Assembly: GCA_964019695.1 (NCBI GenBank)
Contig: OZ026514.1
Span: 99,192,845 to 99,256,844, forward strand
DNA from: Loripinus fragilis
Lineage: Eukaryota; Mollusca; Bivalvia; Lucinida; Lucinidae
Reading direction: 5' to 3'
Length of the DNA stretch: 64,000 nt
How positions within the stretch are numbered: the first letter of the stretch is position 1; each line of letters begins with the position of its first letter. Shown piece by piece: positions 1-11,139 of this stretch. The notes beneath the pieces are model-generated. The model made no database searches. It was not told where the DNA came from and saw only the letters and a list, made by a program, of their open reading frames with translations. Both the position numbers and the translations under genes were made by a program.

Positions 1-198
1 CCTGTCTTAAGCGACTACTAAAAGAAGACCAAAAATTGGGTTTTCAGACCAATTATCACTTAATGCAGGTCAAAAGTATTGCAGAATGCTCCAATGGGAG
101 CATTCTGCAATACTTTTGACCTTCATTAAGCTACCATTTGTCATTAAGATCTGTGTTTGGTCTATTTTTTAGTGGCCGCTTAAGACAGGTTTTACTGT
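1..198. mobile_element. Foldback MITE, pogo/Tigger-like family, copy 1 (left end cut by window edge)
   Basis: Nearly palindromic element. The right end reads GGTTTTACTG followed by TA, the left half is its reverse complement, and the centre is GCAGAATGCTCC/GGAGCATTCTGC. Other copies in the window show the full termini CAGTAAAACCTGTG...CACAGGTTTTACTG flanked by TA, as expected of Tc1/mariner-pogo type non-autonomous elements. No transposase is encoded. The outer few bases are missing on the left because the window starts inside the element. Confidence 0.75.
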
Positions 199-473
199 AA
201 ACCACAAATTTGTAAAGAGCTTTTCTTGTAATGAGCCATTGAGATGGTAATAATGTGATTTTGTTTCATAGTCTTATTAATCTATTATCTTGCTAATTAA
301 GAAATAAGTCTCCTTCATGCCTGCATGCTTATGTAAATAAATCATTAACTGATAGAGTTTCTGCAGTAAAATGCACTCATGCTACCATCATTATCCCAAA
401 GTTTTGTAAGAGACATGCACAGATTTTTTTTAGGTGATGAGTGGAGGGTGGATCCCATTAACTCTATAAGCGT

Positions 474-674
474 TCAGGAGCGCAGTGGCTCAGTGTTAGA
501 GTGCTTGACTTGAGTCCGAAGGGTCAAAGGTTCGAGCCTCATTGTAGTCACTGTGTTGTGTCCTTGAGCAAGAACATTAATCCTAGCTTAGTACTGGTTC
601 AACGCAGGAAGACTGTCCATTTATAACTGAAAGATTGTTGATGGGTCGTAAAGAATCAAATCAAACAAAAAAAA
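474..674 (+). mobile_element. tRNA-derived SINE, family A, full-length with target-site duplication
   Basis: The 5' head has a box A-like GTGGCTCAGTG and a box B-like GGTTCGAGCC. The body contains the family signature TTGAGCAAG and GTACTGGTTCAAC, and the tail is ATCAAATCAAACAAAA. It is flanked by a perfect 10-bp direct repeat, CTATAAGCGT, at 464-473 and 675-684, so both ends are defined and retroposition is directly visible. Confidence 0.9.
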
Positions 675-689
675 CTATAAGCGTGCAAT

Positions 690-870
690 TATCGGCCTGC
701 CAGCGAAATGACGTTTTGCTGGCGTGCCATTGATGGCCCAACATTGAATGCTGGCTTGGTAGCTTTGTGATTTTTCACGGGATCCGGACCAGTATTGCTA
801 AAAAATCCTATATTTTGTGATTTTTCAGGGGGTCCGGACCCCTGTCTCGAACACTGGATCTGCACATGAG
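690..870. repeat. Dispersed repeat with a second copy at 35230-35455
   Basis: Shares the run GATGGCCCAACATTGAATGC, a shared CCAGTATTGCTAA and a GGGTCCGGACCCC block with 35230-35455. It ends near a GGATC(T/C)GCA motif. No coding potential is visible and the family was not identified. Confidence 0.6.
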
Positions 871-1009
871 AGACTAGCAGTATTCCTTTAAATAAGACTC
901 AGAAAGCATTATGTTATATTTGACCTATTGAGGCCTATCAACTACAGCACCTGGGTTTGATTGTATAAGATATATGATCAAAACTAACCATTTGGGATAA
1001 GACAAATAC

Positions 1010-1689
1010 TTAGACCAATTGTCAGGGCTTTAGACACCTAGCTGTTATGGCAAATTGCCAGAGCCTTAGACACCTGTCTAGGCCAATTGTCAGAAGCTTA
1101 GACACCTGTTTATGCCAGTTGTCATAGCCTTAGACATCTGTTATAGGTTGATTGTCAGAGCATAAGACATCTGTTAAGGCCAATTGCCAGAGCCTTAGAC
1201 ACCTGTTTAGGCAAATTTTCAGAAACTTAGACGCCAGTTTAGTCCAACGGCCAGGTCTTAAGGCCAATAGTCAGAACCTTAGATAGCTGTTTAGTCCACT
1301 TGTCAGAGTCTTAGAACCTTTTTTGGCAAATTATCAGAGCCTTAGACACCTGTTTAGACAAATTGTCAGAGCCTCAGACATTCTGTTTAGTCCACTGGTC
1401 AGAGATTTAGGCACCTGTTTAGGCCAATTGTCAGAGCCTTAGGCACCAATATAGGTCAATTGTCAGAGCCTCATATATATCAGAGCCTTAGACACCTAGA
1501 TGTTTAGGCTAATTGTCAGAGCCTTAGAAACCTAGCTGTTTAGTCCTGTTGTCAGCACCTCAGACATTCTGTTAAGGCCTATTGTCAGAGCCTCAGACAT
1601 CTGTTTAGGCCAGTTGTCAGAGCCTCAGACACATGTTTTGGCCAATTGTCAGAGCCTTAAGTACATGTTTTGGCAAATTGTCATTGTAG
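1010..1689. repeat. 32-bp minisatellite, left part
   Basis: Tandem units close to CCAATTGTCAGAGCCTTAG followed by ACACCTGTTTAGG, with variants of 32 to 36 bp (the longer ones add AGCT before GTTTAGG). The units are divergent and gapped, as in an old array. The array continues at 2203 after an insertion. Confidence 0.9.
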
Positions 1690-2197
1690 CCTCGGACCCA
1701 GTATAAACGGACTGGTCACTGACGGAAATACAAAGTAATGTTGTCGCTGCTTTATTTTAGCCCTATTTCAAAGTACTACCAGCCAATAAAATTGATTCTG
1801 AACATACCTGAGATTATAAATGGTTACTCTTGGTATAGGAAGTTGAAAATATACAAGTTACAGTAAAAAAAATATGAGTTTTTCTAATCTTTTTAGGTTG
1901 ATTTCTGACGATTTTTGGCTAAAGGTGCCAAAAATAGCTATAAAGGGTACCTTGGTTTCTTGCTGATGTTCACAAAGACGGATAAACTTTCAATAAATAT
2001 AACTATACAGTCTTAAAGATAGTATATTGAACCATTGCTTTTTGGAGAAAAATCACAGATATGCAGAGACATAACGGAGATATGATTATTTAATCTTCAA
2101 CATACGCCAGTTTTGAAAGCTCAGCCACGACATAGTATTTCCAATACTTTCATTTACCTGTATGTCAGTTACCAGTCCATGTATATTGGGTCCGAGG
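1690..2197. mobile_element. 508-bp TIR element inserted in the 32-bp minisatellite
   Basis: The left end CCTCGGACCCAGTATAAACG and the reverse complement of the right end, CCTCGGACCCAATATACATG, match over roughly 30 bp with a few mismatches. The element is flanked by the 5-bp direct repeat TGTAG (1685-1689 and 2198-2202). It interrupts the minisatellite, so it is younger than the array. No transposase frame is visible, so it is non-autonomous. Superfamily is not assigned; a 5-bp duplication is unusual for the common MITE groups. Confidence 0.8.
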
Positions 2198-2202
2198 TGT
2201 AG

Positions 2203-3560
2203 CACACCTAGCTGTTTAGTCCAATTGTCAGAGTTGTCAGAGCCTTAGTCAAATTGTCGTAGTCTTAGACACCTGTTTAGGCCACTTGTCAGAACCTTAG
2301 ACACCTAGCTGTTTTGTCAAATCGTCATAGTCAGCTAGCTGTTAAGGCAACTTGTCAGATAGTAAAACATTCTGTTCAGGAAAATCATCAGAGTCTTAGA
2401 CACCTGTTAAGGCAAGTTGTCATAGCTTTAGACATCATATTGTTAAGGCCAGTTGTCATACACCAATTAAGGCCAATTGTCAGAGCCTTGGACATTGAGG
2501 TGTTTAGGTCGCTTGTCAAAACCTTAGTCACCAGTTTAGGCCCATTGTCAGAGCCTTAGACACCTAACTGTTTAGGCCAATTGACAGAGCCTTAGACACG
2601 AGTTTAGGCCAATTGTCAGGGCCTCAGAAACCTAGATGTTTAGTCCAATTGTCAGAGCCTCAGACACCTGTTTTTAGGCAAATTGTTAGAGCCTTAGATA
2701 CCAAACTGTTTAGTCCAATTGTCAGAGCCTGAGACACCAGTTTAGGCCAATTGTCAGAGCCTCAGACACCTGTTAAGGCCAACTGTCAGAGCCTTAGTCA
2801 CCAGTTTAGGTCAATTTTCAGAGCCTTAGACACCAGTTTAGGCCAATTGTCAGGGCCTTAGGAACCTAGCCCATTTAGTCCAATTGTCAGATTCTCAGAC
2901 ACCTGTTCAGGCCAATTATTAGAGCCTCAGACACCTGTTTAGGCAAATTGTTGGAGCCTTAGACACCAAGCTGTTTAGACCAATTGCCATAGCCTTAGGC
3001 ACCTAGTTGTTCAGCCAATTGTCAGAGCTTTAGACATCTAGCTGTTTAGGCAAGTTTTCAGAGCCTTAGACACCTCTTTATGCTTATTGCCAGAGCCTAA
3101 TTAAGACACGAATCTATTTAGGCCAAATGTCTGATCCTTAGACACATAGTTACATGTCAGGACCTTAGACACCTCTTCAGGCCTATTATAAGAGCCTAAG
3201 ATGCCTGGCTGTTTAAACCAAATTGTAAGAACCTAATATACCTAGCTGTTAAGGTAAATTGGCAGAGTTGCCACCTTTTAGGCCAATTGTCAGAGCTGTA
3301 GTCATCTGTTTAGGCCAATTGTCAGAGCCTTTAAGACACAAAGCTATTTATGCCCAATTGTGAGGGCCTAATAGAACCTAGCTGTTAAGGCCAGTTTTCA
3401 GAGCCTTAAACACATATCTGTTTATGCACATTGTCATGGCCATAGACACCTGTGTAGGCCAAATGTCAGAGCCTTAGACACTTGTTTAGAGAATGGTTTA
3501 GGCAAATGATCAGAGCCTTAGACACATAGCTGTTTAGACCAAATGTCAGAGCCTAAGACC
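2203..3560. repeat. 32-bp minisatellite, right part
   Basis: Continuation of the array at 1010-1689 with the same unit, about 40 further copies. The open frame at 2314-2559 is only a stretch of repeat units without stops and is not a gene. Confidence 0.9.
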
Positions 3561-3574
3561 CCTAGCCTTTTAGT

Positions 3575-3666
3575 CTCATCCAACAGACTGGGGGAGCCAG
3601 GGATCAAACTAGAGCCCTCTGTGTACAAGTTTAGTGGTTTATCCACTGCACCACAGCGGCTCTTGA
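3575..3666 (-). mobile_element. tRNA-like SINE head, minus strand
   Basis: On the minus strand the order is GCCGCTGTGGTGCAGTGGAT (box A-like), then AGTTTGATCCCTGGC (box B-like), spaced as in a tRNA gene. It differs from SINE families A to C. It could be a decayed tRNA pseudogene or the head of another SINE; no clear tail is seen. Confidence 0.5.
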
Positions 3667-4403
3667 GGCAAATTGAGCTTTCATTCAAATTGAAATCAAA
3701 AGGACACACCCATTTTATTGGAAAAAAACTGTTGGAAATTTTTTTTTTAAAAAAGATCATGCAGAGTAAAGGCCTTTTCCCCTGTGAAGACTGCAATGAT
3801 AGTAATGCCTGGTAAATCTATTACAAATCTGTTGAAAGTATGTTTATTCAAGATTTTTTTGCTACCTGGGGTAAGCAGGCAGCATGATAACAAATTAAAT
3901 TAGTTATTTACTCTTTTTTCCACATTATATTGTTCTACGATTGCAAGAGTAGGACAGAGTGACTCTGTCTGCTAGTGACGTCTGCTCAGGTCCTGGAAAG
4001 GGGTTCATATGTATAAAGGGGTGGGGGTTCGCTTTGCTGATATTATCTCATTTTTCTTAAATATCCCATGATATTCTTAAATATCTGTTTATTCTTTTGT
4101 TTTCTGGATATCATGTTGCTGTTATTGTTCGTTGCCTCTTCCTCATGGTGCCTTGTGTGTGACTGTTGCATTTCCTGGTCAAAGGCCATACTCACTTGCT
4201 TTTTCATATTGTTTGCTTCCATAAAAAGATCTAGTCTGAAAAACACTTGATTGTATGCAGTCAGACGTAAAGGTAGACAACATTTTCCGCACAAAAAATA
4301 GTACCACAATAACGGTTAGTGGTGCATGCAGGCATATTGTCTGCTGAATAAAATAGATTTTTCAATTCAGCATGGCAACTAAAGTACAACTATCATGAAA
4401 ACA
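3667..4403. other. No gene seen
   Basis: AT-rich intergenic or intronic sequence. The open frames here (for example 4043-4309 minus) are AT-rich and have no recognisable family or splice context. Confidence 0.5.
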
Positions 4404-4610
4404 TGGGCCTTGGCATGGAAAAACCTTTCTTTGGGGTTTCCGACAAAGCGAAACTAAAATCAGTCTCCTCAGCTACAGAGACTAGCTAGAAAATTGAAAT
4501 TTCACCTGTAGCAAGTTTAGATATGATACTTTCCAAAAAGCGAATAACAAAGGTGCTGATCAGTCTGCGCCAATGCGCAGGCTGGTCTGCACCTTTTGTT
4601 TGCAAACAGC
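4404..4610. repeat. Foldback repeat family GGGCCT(C/T)G, decayed copy
   Basis: Contains the family blocks GGGGTTTCCGACAAAG, CTCAGCTACAGAGACTAGCT, AAAAAGCGAATAACAAAGGT and a CTGATCAG-containing hairpin. Related copies lie at 18032, 33850, 58203 and 62405; a further fragment lies at 4978-5035. Confidence 0.65.
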
Positions 4611-5035
4611 AAGTGCAGGTTTCAATTCATCAAGGCCTATTTAATACATGATGATGCTCAAATGGATATTTTTAGCAGGGTTTTGTTGACCAGACACTCC
4701 ACACTTTGTAATGCTTCATTAAACATCAAATTATGTGGAAAAGATGAATGGAGTGTTGCCTGCTCTATTTGTAGGTTATTGAAAAATTAGCTCATCATCA
4801 CCAGTTACCATATAATGAATGGGCTTTAAGTGCTGCCAATTTCTCTTAATTTTCAGAGGTGAATCTGGGATTCTTTAAGAAGGACAAAATTGTTCCAGAA
4901 TTGCCAAAACTGAGTGCTATACGATAGAAAGCTATATTGTCGGGGTGGCTTTGTTTTGACGGCTCACTAACAGGTCATATGGGCCTCTGTATCAGAATAC
5001 CTGACTTCCTTGCATGCAAACAACAAAGGTGCAGG

Positions 5036-5130
5036 CCGGGCCCCGAGGTTATTGAACTTTTTACATGCTCAACTCAACTAAGCATGAAGTTTATAAAGCT
5101 TTTTAAAGATGTTAAAATGCCAACAATGAC
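5036..5130. repeat. Fragment of the GGCC-GAGGTTATAAAACTTT element
   Basis: Matches the left end of the TIR elements at 17481, 38619, 47241 and 60986 (GAGGTTATTGAACTTTTT, then CATGCTCAACTCAACTAAGC). The right part is missing. Confidence 0.6.
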
Positions 5131-5420
5131 GAAAATCTGTTGCGATTGATGATCAAAGTTACCAAACCCAGATTATTCTGTCCAGATAGGAAAACATTCT
5201 TTCAAAACCCAGTATTTCATTGGAGTACCATTATTGCAGTTGCATATATAGTTACTGTACAGAGTTATCTCTGCTCTGTTATAGGATAATGTACAGTAAT
5301 TAATCAGAGTTTGTAGTTAAAAAATGTTAATATGGCAGACAGTGGTGACCCAGAGTCTGTGCAAATTTCCAAGTCTACTCATAGCCATTACTAACAGAAA
5401 TGTTACTAGGTTTTGTCCAA

Positions 5421-5540
5421 TTTAACCACTTGTTCAAACTTGCCCAGGAAAAGTGGGGTTAGGTGGTCTTAGGTGAACTGACTGTCCCAACATGACCATA
5501 GCTGTTGTCTGGAACGTAAGGCAACAAACCAAACCCAACA
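5421..5540 (+). mobile_element. SINE family B, 3' fragment
   Basis: Matches the 3' half of the complete family B element at 19542-19871: TTAACCACTTGTTCAAACTT, GCCCAGGAAA, GTGAACTGAC, CATGACCATAGCTGTTG and the ACGTAAGGCAACAAA tail. The tRNA-like head is absent, consistent with 5' truncation. Confidence 0.75.
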
Positions 5541-5577
5541 CTACACTACAACAGATTTGCCTGCTGGTATATTCTAC

Positions 5578-5762
5578 TGGTAACCTTTGCACTTTAGACC
5601 AAGATCAGGCCTGACAGAATGTTGTGCCTGATCTGCATCCAAACCATTTGACACAAACATGACAGTGTTTCTGAAATAATTTTTGGAAACATTTATTTTT
5701 TAAAAAAACTCAGTGGAAGACAAAAAAAACATGGGAAATTACCAAGCATGCAAAGAGTTAAA
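5578..5762. mobile_element. MITE family ending in AACTCTTTGC, copy
   Basis: Central palindrome GATCAGGCCTGACAG...CCTGATCTG and a right end GCATGCAAAGAGTTAA. This is one of many copies of a foldback family with TTAA-containing ends (others at 41385, 47096, 49340, 52196, 55281 and 58500). It is piggyBac-like by end sequence only. Confidence 0.65.
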
Positions 5763-5764
5763 GG

Positions 5765-6315
5765 TTGACATTGATACAAACAAGAAAAATCATCTTAAAT
5801 CTGGTCTATTTCTATTTTTTTTATTTTAATCAATATGTTTCTTGTGCTTATATTGATTCTGAAAACAAAATAGGATTTAAATCAAAGGGATTACAAGCCT
5901 TCTAAAGGTCAATATATTTATTTCATTAGGAACATGGAGTCATTATCTGTATTACACAGAGAACACTATCATTTTCTTTAGTCTATAAGTCTATATTTTT
6001 ATTACGTCTATAAGTAAAATTGACTGGTTGCAGATCTAAAATTGCAATAAAATCGTAGTTAGTTCATTTAATTAACCCATATTACTCTTGGGGGATCTTC
6101 AATAATGTTTGATACTTTTAAGATTGTCTATATTTTGAGGTGTCACAAGCCTGTGATTTTCAGATTTATATTTCTGTGTCTGAATATTGTTTTAGTAAAC
6201 AATACTGACTCTGGGTATACACTGTTTGTAAAAGTAATAAGTTTTACATTTCCAGTGCAGGAAGGTATAACAGAAGGGCATGAGGCCCTTGATTAATCAA
6301 CTGCGTCCTAGATCC
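5765..6315. other. No gene seen
   Basis: AT-rich sequence without recognisable repeats or exons. The 63-codon frame at 6105 has no supporting features. Confidence 0.5.
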
Positions 6316-6910
6316 TCTCACCGGGCATAATATTGAGAATTGGGTAGCTTAACCCTTTGTATACTGGAAAGCCCTAAAGGGGTACTTTAGCAAGCAGTGA
6401 AGACCCAGATGAAATGCGGCATCAGGGTCAGCACTGTTTGTTAAGATTAAAACAACCTTCAAGGACAGAAATATATCATAGTTTATAAAATTCTACTTGT
6501 GACCACTTAAAATGCACAATGGGTAGTCCCATACTTAAAGTATCAATATGTACGGGGAAAACCCATCAGAATACAAAAGCTTAATTTTTGAGTACCCTCA
6601 ACTGGCATGATATTGAGTATTGGGTAACTTAATTTTTGAGCATCCTCACCTGGCATGATATTGAGAATTGGGTAACTTAATTTTTTAGTACCCTCACCTG
6701 GCATGATATGGAGAAATGGTAACTTAATCTTGAGTACCCGCACCTGGCATAATATTGAGAATTGGAATTTTTGAGTACACTCACCTGGCATGATATTGAG
6801 AATTGGGTAACTTAATTTTTGAGTACACTCACCAGGCATGTAATATTGAGATTTGGGTAGCTTAATTTTTGAGTACCCTCACCTGGCATACTATTGAGAA
6901 TTGGGTAAAT
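6316..6910. repeat. 48-bp minisatellite
   Basis: An outlying unit lies at 6316-6352 and about seven units at 6570-6910. Each contains GAGTACCCTCACCTGGCAT and ATTGAGAATTGGGTAACTT. The minus-strand frames here only translate the repeat, as a 16-residue motif beginning MPGEGTQKLSYPILN. Confidence 0.9.
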
Positions 6911-7002
6911 ACCCAATATACAGCCTATCAGACCTATGCTATATGGAAGAGGAACTACTGGGTGCTTGTTTTTGTTTGTTTGTTTTTTGTTTGAAATAGC
7001 AT

Positions 7003-7301
7003 TAAAAGACATATTTGCCATGTTGAAAATTTGCGACTAGGACATGAATTACCTACATCAGTAAATGACAGAGTGATTTTGCCATATCACGAGGGTTTTA
7101 TTTTCATGAAGCTTCGCATCCGCGAAGTTTCATGAAAATAGAACCCTCACCAAAGATTCCAAAGTTACAGTATCTAGTGAGGCTAAATTTTTAGTTCCGG
7201 GTCTCAACCTTGCATCTTTCATCTCTTCCAAACATAGTACCAAGGATGCCGATGCTATCGCTGGAAACTTTTGTGATAGAGGTTGCTCATTGACCAAAAA
7301 C
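7003..7301. repeat. About 290-bp dispersed duplication, copy 1
   Basis: Aligns with 7908-8197 over its whole length, starting AAAAGACATATTTGCCATGT and ending GAGGTTGCTCATTGACCAAA. Both copies include an imperfect palindrome around TTCGCGAAG or CCGCGAAG (GAAACTTCGC...GCGAAGTTTC). The copies are in direct orientation about 900 bp apart. Confidence 0.8.
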
Positions 7302-7633
7302 CTACAACCTCATTATTTACCAATGTACCTGTTTATCGGCATCAAGAATGAAAAGGGTTCATAAAACGAATGATGAAAAATTAATTAGAATGCATCAAAA
7401 AATAAAGCCTAGCTAAATGGAAGAAGTTGAGAAAGAATTGAACGAGTGAATTGATAAATCTTTATCTTAAACTTTGCAAAGTAATAAAAGAACAGGTGCA
7501 AAGATCTATTTGATACCAGGTAAAAATGAACAACAAATATGAATCTGGGTAGTGCAAGAAAACACTACCATCTAAACATACAGCACACATTGGAATTTGT
7601 CTTTCGTTAAGTCATTCTTCCAACAAATGAACT

Positions 7634-7842
7634 AGAGAGCACAGTGGCTCAGTGGCAGAGTGCTTGACTCGAGACCGAGGGACCATGGGACCGCGGGTTC
7701 AAGCCTCTCCGGCTTCACTGTGTTGTGTCCTTGAGCAAGACACATTTAACCTTGCTTAGTACTAGTTCAACCCAGGAAGACCCATCCAGACATAACTGAA
7801 AAATTGTTGACTGGGACGTAAAGAATCAAATCAAACAGAAAT
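7634..7842 (+). mobile_element. tRNA-derived SINE, family A, full-length
   Basis: Box A-like GTGGCTCAGTGGCAGAGTG, box B-like GGTTCAAGCC, the TTGAGCAAGACA block and the AATCAAATCAAACAGAAA tail. It is flanked by a 13-bp direct repeat with one mismatch (CAACAAATGAACT at 7621 and CAACAAAAGAACT at 7843), which fixes both ends. Confidence 0.9.
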
Positions 7843-7907
7843 CAACAAAAGAACTGTAAATTTGGAAACTTTCGCAAAAATTTTATTTTCTCGAATCTAT
7901 ATCACCT

Positions 7908-8197
7908 AAAAGACATATTTGCCATGTTGAAAATTTGCGACTAGGGCATGAGTTACCTACATCTGTGAACGAGAGAGTGATTTTGCCATTTTGAGAGGGT
8001 TTTATTTTCATGAAACTTCGCATTCGCGAAGTTTCATGGAAATAAAACCACTCGTGAAAAATTCTTAATTTACAGTATCCAGTGAGGCTAAATTTCTAGT
8101 TTCGGGTCTCGACCCTCCCCGCATCTTTCATCAGTACCGGAGATGCCATAGTATTCACAGGAAACTTTTGTGAAAGAGGTTGCTCATTGACCAAAAC
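7908..8197. repeat. About 290-bp dispersed duplication, copy 2
   Basis: Direct copy of 7003-7301, somewhat diverged. Its central palindrome CATGAAACTTCGCATTCGCG/AAGTTTCATG is better preserved. No coding potential. Confidence 0.8.
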
Positions 8198-8395
8198 ATT
8201 GGAAGCATCTTATCTCAATGAAAATCACCTTGAATTGATCTACAGCTAAATGTTTGGTTTCACCAAGTCTCAATATGGATCATTTGATTCTAGCATCCCA
8301 AAAAGGGTGACTTAAAACAACATGCAGTGTATTTGACCCAGATGACAGCTTTTAGTTTGCCATATGATAAAAAAACATTTTCACCAAATTGAGCA

Positions 8396-8640
8396 AGCTT
8401 GGGATAATTTGGTATATTTCCCATTGACAAACAGTGCATGTAATTTGACACTTATCCCATTGACAATGTAATTTGGTACTCATCCCATTGACAAACATTG
8501 GTAATTTGACACTTATCCCATTGTCTAACAGTGTAATTTGACACTTATTCCATTGACAAACAGTGTAATTTGGTAATAATCCCATAGACAAACAGTGTAA
8601 TTTGGTACTTATCCTATTGACATTATTATTACAGTGTACT
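8396..8640. repeat. 32-bp minisatellite (CCCATTGACAAACAGTGTAA type)
   Basis: Seven to eight units of about 32-36 bp built on ATCCCATTGACAAACAGTG and TAATTTGGTACTT. It is unrelated in sequence to the 32-bp array at 1010-3560. The minus-strand frame across it is a translated repeat. Confidence 0.85.
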
Positions 8641-8664
8641 AAAAAAGTAATTTTCTTATTAATT

Positions 8665-8735
8665 AACATATGTTGTGGGTACTCAAAATAACCGTCTCAA
8701 TGAAACGGTTCCTTTGGGCACCCAAAACAAATGTT
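8665..8735. mobile_element. 71-bp hairpin element, copy 1 of 3
   Basis: Short near-perfect inverted repeat: AACATATGTTGTGGGTACTC on the left, ACCGTCTCAATGAAACGGT at the centre, GGGCACCCAAAACAAATGTT on the right. TTAA is present at both edges (8663-8666 and 8734-8737). Homologues lie at 47714-47787 and 50242-50318. Confidence 0.7.
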
Positions 8736-8739
8736 AAAA

Positions 8740-10312
8740 CCGATGGGTAAGAATAGTTTTACAATTTTATGCTGAAACATATTGTTCATCTAAACCTATG
8801 GTTGTAGACTCCATGGATTCAATGACTATTTATGCTTCCCAACCCCTCAATTATACAGAAAAAAAGTAAAAAAAAAAAAAATAATAATAAGAACGAAAAA
8901 AGTACTTACCAGAAAGAAAAACTATTATTAATCTCATTTGAAACATGCTGCTGAAAATCCAGTGTATAGAAACCATGTCTAAATCTTGAATGGGAGTGAA
9001 GATAAGTGAATCAAATTCCAAAGATAAATAGGTATGTTTTACGCCACTATCAATGGATCTTGTATTTATGGTGAAAACTCTGATATCCTGAGTTGATAGT
9101 CAGAATCATTCCTGCATTACACATTCAACATCTCATGTGTAAGTGCAGCACATTTGTTAACATTTGTACATTTCATTCACTGTAAAAATACATAAAAAAT
9201 AATTATCACATTGTAAATAACACATAATTAAAAAAAAATCGTCACAAATAGTTATGTCATATCATAACAATTTTGATTACCATTTCAAATTTAGCTTTAA
9301 GTAGATAGCATTTCATCATTACAGAATGTGATCTATCAGCATTTCCAGCCAGGAGTTAATCTTGGGCCCCTATGGGCCCGCCAGTGTTTTGCTGGCGGGC
9401 TGATAGTGGCCCGATTTTACGTCCTTACTGGGATTAATCCTTTTGCCCTCAGAATGGCCAAAAACTCTTTAAGTTTTGGCCATTCTGAGTGCAATAGGCT
9501 AATTAAATCATTCACATGAAACTTTCCTTTTACAGATGTCTTAATATTGATAAAGTATATTAAATACATGTTTAGGCAAACATTTAAAGCTTTTATTAAT
9601 ATTATTCTTTTTTAGGATCAGTATGTTTCTTCTTACCCAAGCCAAGGTTGAGTAAAAAAAATAACATGAAAAATTAATTTAACATGAAATGAATTAATAA
9701 ATAATCAAATAATTAAACAATTAAAAATAAATAATGTTTAACTTTGCTCTTTTCATATGAATTAAAAGCTTTTTCTAATTTTGATTTTTTTTCCTCAATA
9801 CAGAATTTAAAAAAAAATGGATTACAATACTTAATCATTTTTATGTCATTCCCTTCATTTCGATATTTTAACAAAAGGTAATTATACAATAATCCATAAT
9901 TCTACTTTCTATCCGAATATACACAGCTGTTCTCTATCAATCCAATATTTTCTATCATATTAATTTTTTTCTTTATTATTATTACTGTTGTTTTTTTACA
10001 GATCATCTTTAAAATGGTGCAAAATGAAAAAAATAAATTTGAAATTGACCCTTCAAAAGAGATTTCATATTACCTGTGAATTTTCAAAGATTTTTTTTGC
10101 AGGTTATCATTAAAATGTTACAAAGAAATATCAAAGAAAATTTTAATTTTGATATTGACTCTTCAAAAGAGACTTCAGATTACATGTGAATTTTCTTTGA
10201 AAAAAAGAAAATTAACATGAAATTTGAAGCTGTGTTTTTCACAAGAAAAAAGTGCTATCTGTTAATGCTAGAGTTTCACGCATACAGCATTAATTTAAAG
10301 TTTTATGCCTTA
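8740..10312. other. AT-rich interval, no gene seen
   Basis: Mostly low-complexity AT-rich DNA. It holds a foldback segment at about 9351-9500 (CCGCCAGTGTTTTGCTGGCGG, and a second hairpin AGAATGGCCAAAA/TTTTGGCCATTCT). It also holds a diverged direct duplication of about 95 bp at 9998-10088 and 10098-10196 (shared CTTCAAAAGAGA(T/C)TTCA). Confidence 0.55.
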
Positions 10313-10472
10313 ATGACATTTATTATATAAACAAGAAATGCAAGACGTCTTTAGTAAGAAAGCAATAAGCGTAATGGCAGAGCTTAATACACCTGGAAAT
10401 GATGTTAATGAATAAGTACCTAGTAATGAATGCTACAGAATAAATGCCTCATAATATATAATCATAACTCAA

Positions 10473-10612
10473 TTAAGCGGAAAACAGTAGGTCAGTGGTA
10501 TGATTTCTCGCAAGGTGTCCCAGGTATTTATATAATCCTCCTGGCGGCCTGGAGCTCCTTAATTTCTTGGCGTAGATCTGGGCGTTACCTGTTGCTGTAG
10601 CACAGGTAATGA
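10473..10612 (-). CDS. Candidate 3' terminal exon of an unidentified minus-strand gene
   Basis: On the minus strand a strong acceptor (GTTTCTTTTACAG) at 10625-10613 opens a 140-base stretch ending in TAA at 10475-10473. It encodes about 46 residues, including NAQIYAKKLRSSRPPGG and YLGHLARNHTTDLLFSA. It is clearly richer in G+C than the surrounding AT-rich DNA, uses a mixed codon set, and carries no repeat seen elsewhere in the window. A minus-strand AATAAA lies at 10323-10318, about 150 bases past the stop, suitable for polyadenylation. The incoming phase is 1. I do not recognise the family and could not find the preceding exon, which should lie at higher coordinates beyond the 26-bp minisatellite. 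It could be a chance open frame, but acceptor, composition, stop and poly(A) signal agree. Confidence 0.45.
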
Positions 10613-11139
10613 CTGTAAAAGAAACATGATAAACTACAAAGTTGATATGGTACAGACAGTTTTTACTGTTTCTATAAATCACTGCCTAGGGTGGTTATGC
10701 GTTTGAATAAGAAATATCATTTCGTAGAGTAAGTGGCAGTTTATACCTGGGCTGCTATAGATGTGTTTTGGTAAAAATGTCATTTTGAAGTGGAATGGCT
10801 GTTGATACTGAGTTTTGATATGCAAAATTCAGGGGTGTTGAATTAGAAAATTTTGTAAGTAAATGAACAAAATATTTTCATCCAAAATAAATCACACTAA
10901 TGCCATCCAAAAAATGACATAGTGCAAAGAGCTTTAGTTTAACCCTTACTATAGCATTAGTGAAACACTTTTGAAGATTTATCACCTCGACAAGTGGCCA
11001 AGCCCTAGACTAGCCTGTGCATCCTGACAATCTCACCAGAGCCTTTGCTGCAGCAGATTTTGAATTATAAGAGATGATGAAGGCTCACTTCAAAATTTAG
11101 ACCTATAGTTGATTTAGACCTATAGTTCTACTGCATAGC

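Noticed and set aside
478..560. Genuine tRNA gene
   Set aside because: Boxes A and B are present, but the segment continues into a shared SINE body and is flanked by a target duplication; the same applies to the other SINE heads.
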